A stretch of 64,000 bases of DNA from Anisakis pegreffii (taxonomy: Eukaryota; Nematoda; Chromadorea; Rhabditida; Anisakidae). Position 1 is the first letter of the stretch. Every line of letters begins with the position of its first letter. Under the pieces are notes generated by a model, which searched no databases, was not told where the DNA came from, and saw nothing but the letters and a program-made list of their open reading frames with translations. Made by a program: the position numbers and the translations under genes. The stretch is taken from contig JAPYMA010001047.1 of NCBI GenBank assembly GCA_035041965.1, forward strand, positions 1 to 64,000. The letters are read 5' to 3'. Shown here one piece after another: positions 63,118-64,000 of the stretch.

Positions 63118-64000
63118 TCTTCAAACCTTAACATCGTTGTGTTGACTGCATCCGTTATTTCGTAGAATGAATAAAATGCATGAATTTGTCACCTTACCTC
63201 AATTCAACGGTTAACATTCAACTGAGACAAATGCGGAATCTCACTATCGTTTAAAGTCTTCATTGAAACAAGCCCAAAGAACAAAAATCTCCACAAACAT
63301 CTATGTAAATGACTCATCCAATGGAATTTGTCGATGGAATGATTGTTTCCGTTATTTTTACCTGAACAGAACATCGAGTCAAAATGTCTGAAAATAAACC
63401 TCATCGTTTTCACCCAGTCATTATCCAGATAATCAGTGAATACAATTTGAAATTACGAAGACAACCGTGATGAAGAAGAAAAGCATTGTTAGCATCAAAA
63501 TTCATGAAATATAAAATTTATCGGTGATACCTGTCACTAACATTAACAAACATTCTGGCTTCCTGAATCATTCAAAAGTGAACTCTTTTAGTGTGTGCGT
63601 TGCAAGGTATATAGGTGACTGTGACTGTACAATTACTAATTCTCAACTTTTGCATACTCAAACATGAATACATCATAATCAAAATGAATATCGAGAGCGT
63701 ACTGCGGTACTGATGAGTGTATATTCAAAAAATTATACACACAAGTCGACGCATTTAATCCTTTAAAAACGATCATTCAAGAAAAATAGTGAACAAATTT
63801 TGAAATTATTATCCGATTGTCGAAAAAATATTAATAACAATAATAAACTGATCGCTATCACAACGAACAAAGAAATGCAAATCAGTTGATTTGTGGATAC
63901 GTGTGTCCAGTTAAGGAAGAATTATTGTGTCCGCTCTTTTGAATAACTCTGAAAGATAAAATTTTGGTGGATAACAAATATGAATTCTAACAAAGTGCAT
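63118..64000. other. 3' flank of VWA8, gene-free
   Basis: AT-rich sequence with a likely VWA8 polyadenylation signal (AATAAA at about 63170-63175). No further exon was recognised on either strand up to the end of the window. Confidence 0.5.

Noticed and set aside
1..64000. CRISPR array, operon or bacterial contamination
   Set aside because: No regularly spaced repeats with unique spacers, no Shine-Dalgarno-led frames, and all recognisable genes are metazoan with spliceosomal introns.

Overview
The window is AT-rich animal nuclear DNA with many short exons. Its exons are joined by GT..AG introns of roughly 70 to 1200 bases. The genes are metazoan, and the compact layout, the style of the introns and the SLC10 and Mff variants suggest a nematode. 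That last step, and any placement within Nematoda, is inference. No bacterial, organellar or viral gene was seen.

Layout from left to right. (1) 1-5074, plus: the 3' part of a short-chain dehydrogenase/reductase. (2) 5075-10176: gene-free, with a hAT-like element (6155-7405), an 892-bp hairpin element with LTR-like landmarks (7687-8578) and a 90-bp palindromic MITE. (3) 10177-14672, plus: a complete ten-exon mTERF3-type gene. (4) 14673-19165: weak ORFs, a small TIR element, and the first copy of an inverted-repeat family whose arms carry tRNA-like Pol III boxes (16305-17417). (5) 19166-23293, minus: a complete ten-exon SLC10-type transporter. (6) 23294-37971: mostly empty, AT-rich, with an orphan exon (25194-25315), the last exon of a Pmp3/UPF0057 peptide (32344-32470, minus), a small TIR element, and the second copy of the inverted-repeat family (36774-37583). 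(7) 37972-39665, minus: complete TRAPPC2 (sedlin), with a 306-bp near-perfect palindrome in its first intron that carries two divergent tRNA genes. (8) 40026-40446: a GC-rich TIR element. (9) 41586-42796, plus: mitochondrial fission factor (Mff). (10) 46149-63117, plus: a complete 36-exon VWA8 gene. The last 0.9 kb is empty.

The gene models were built by hand from conserved protein segments, splice signals and reading-frame phase. The spliced lengths of mTERF3 (1524 nt), SLC10 (1590), TRAPPC2 (432) and VWA8 (5562) are all exact multiples of three with one terminal stop, which supports the models strongly. Three or four of the gene products act at mitochondria (mTERF3, VWA8, Mff and perhaps a doubtful COX7C-like fragment), but nothing suggests a cluster or operon. 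The genes lie on both strands and are separated by kilobases.

The most unusual content is the repeat fraction: several independent hairpin or palindromic elements, three of which carry tRNA or tRNA-like sequences, one of them inside an intron of a conserved gene.
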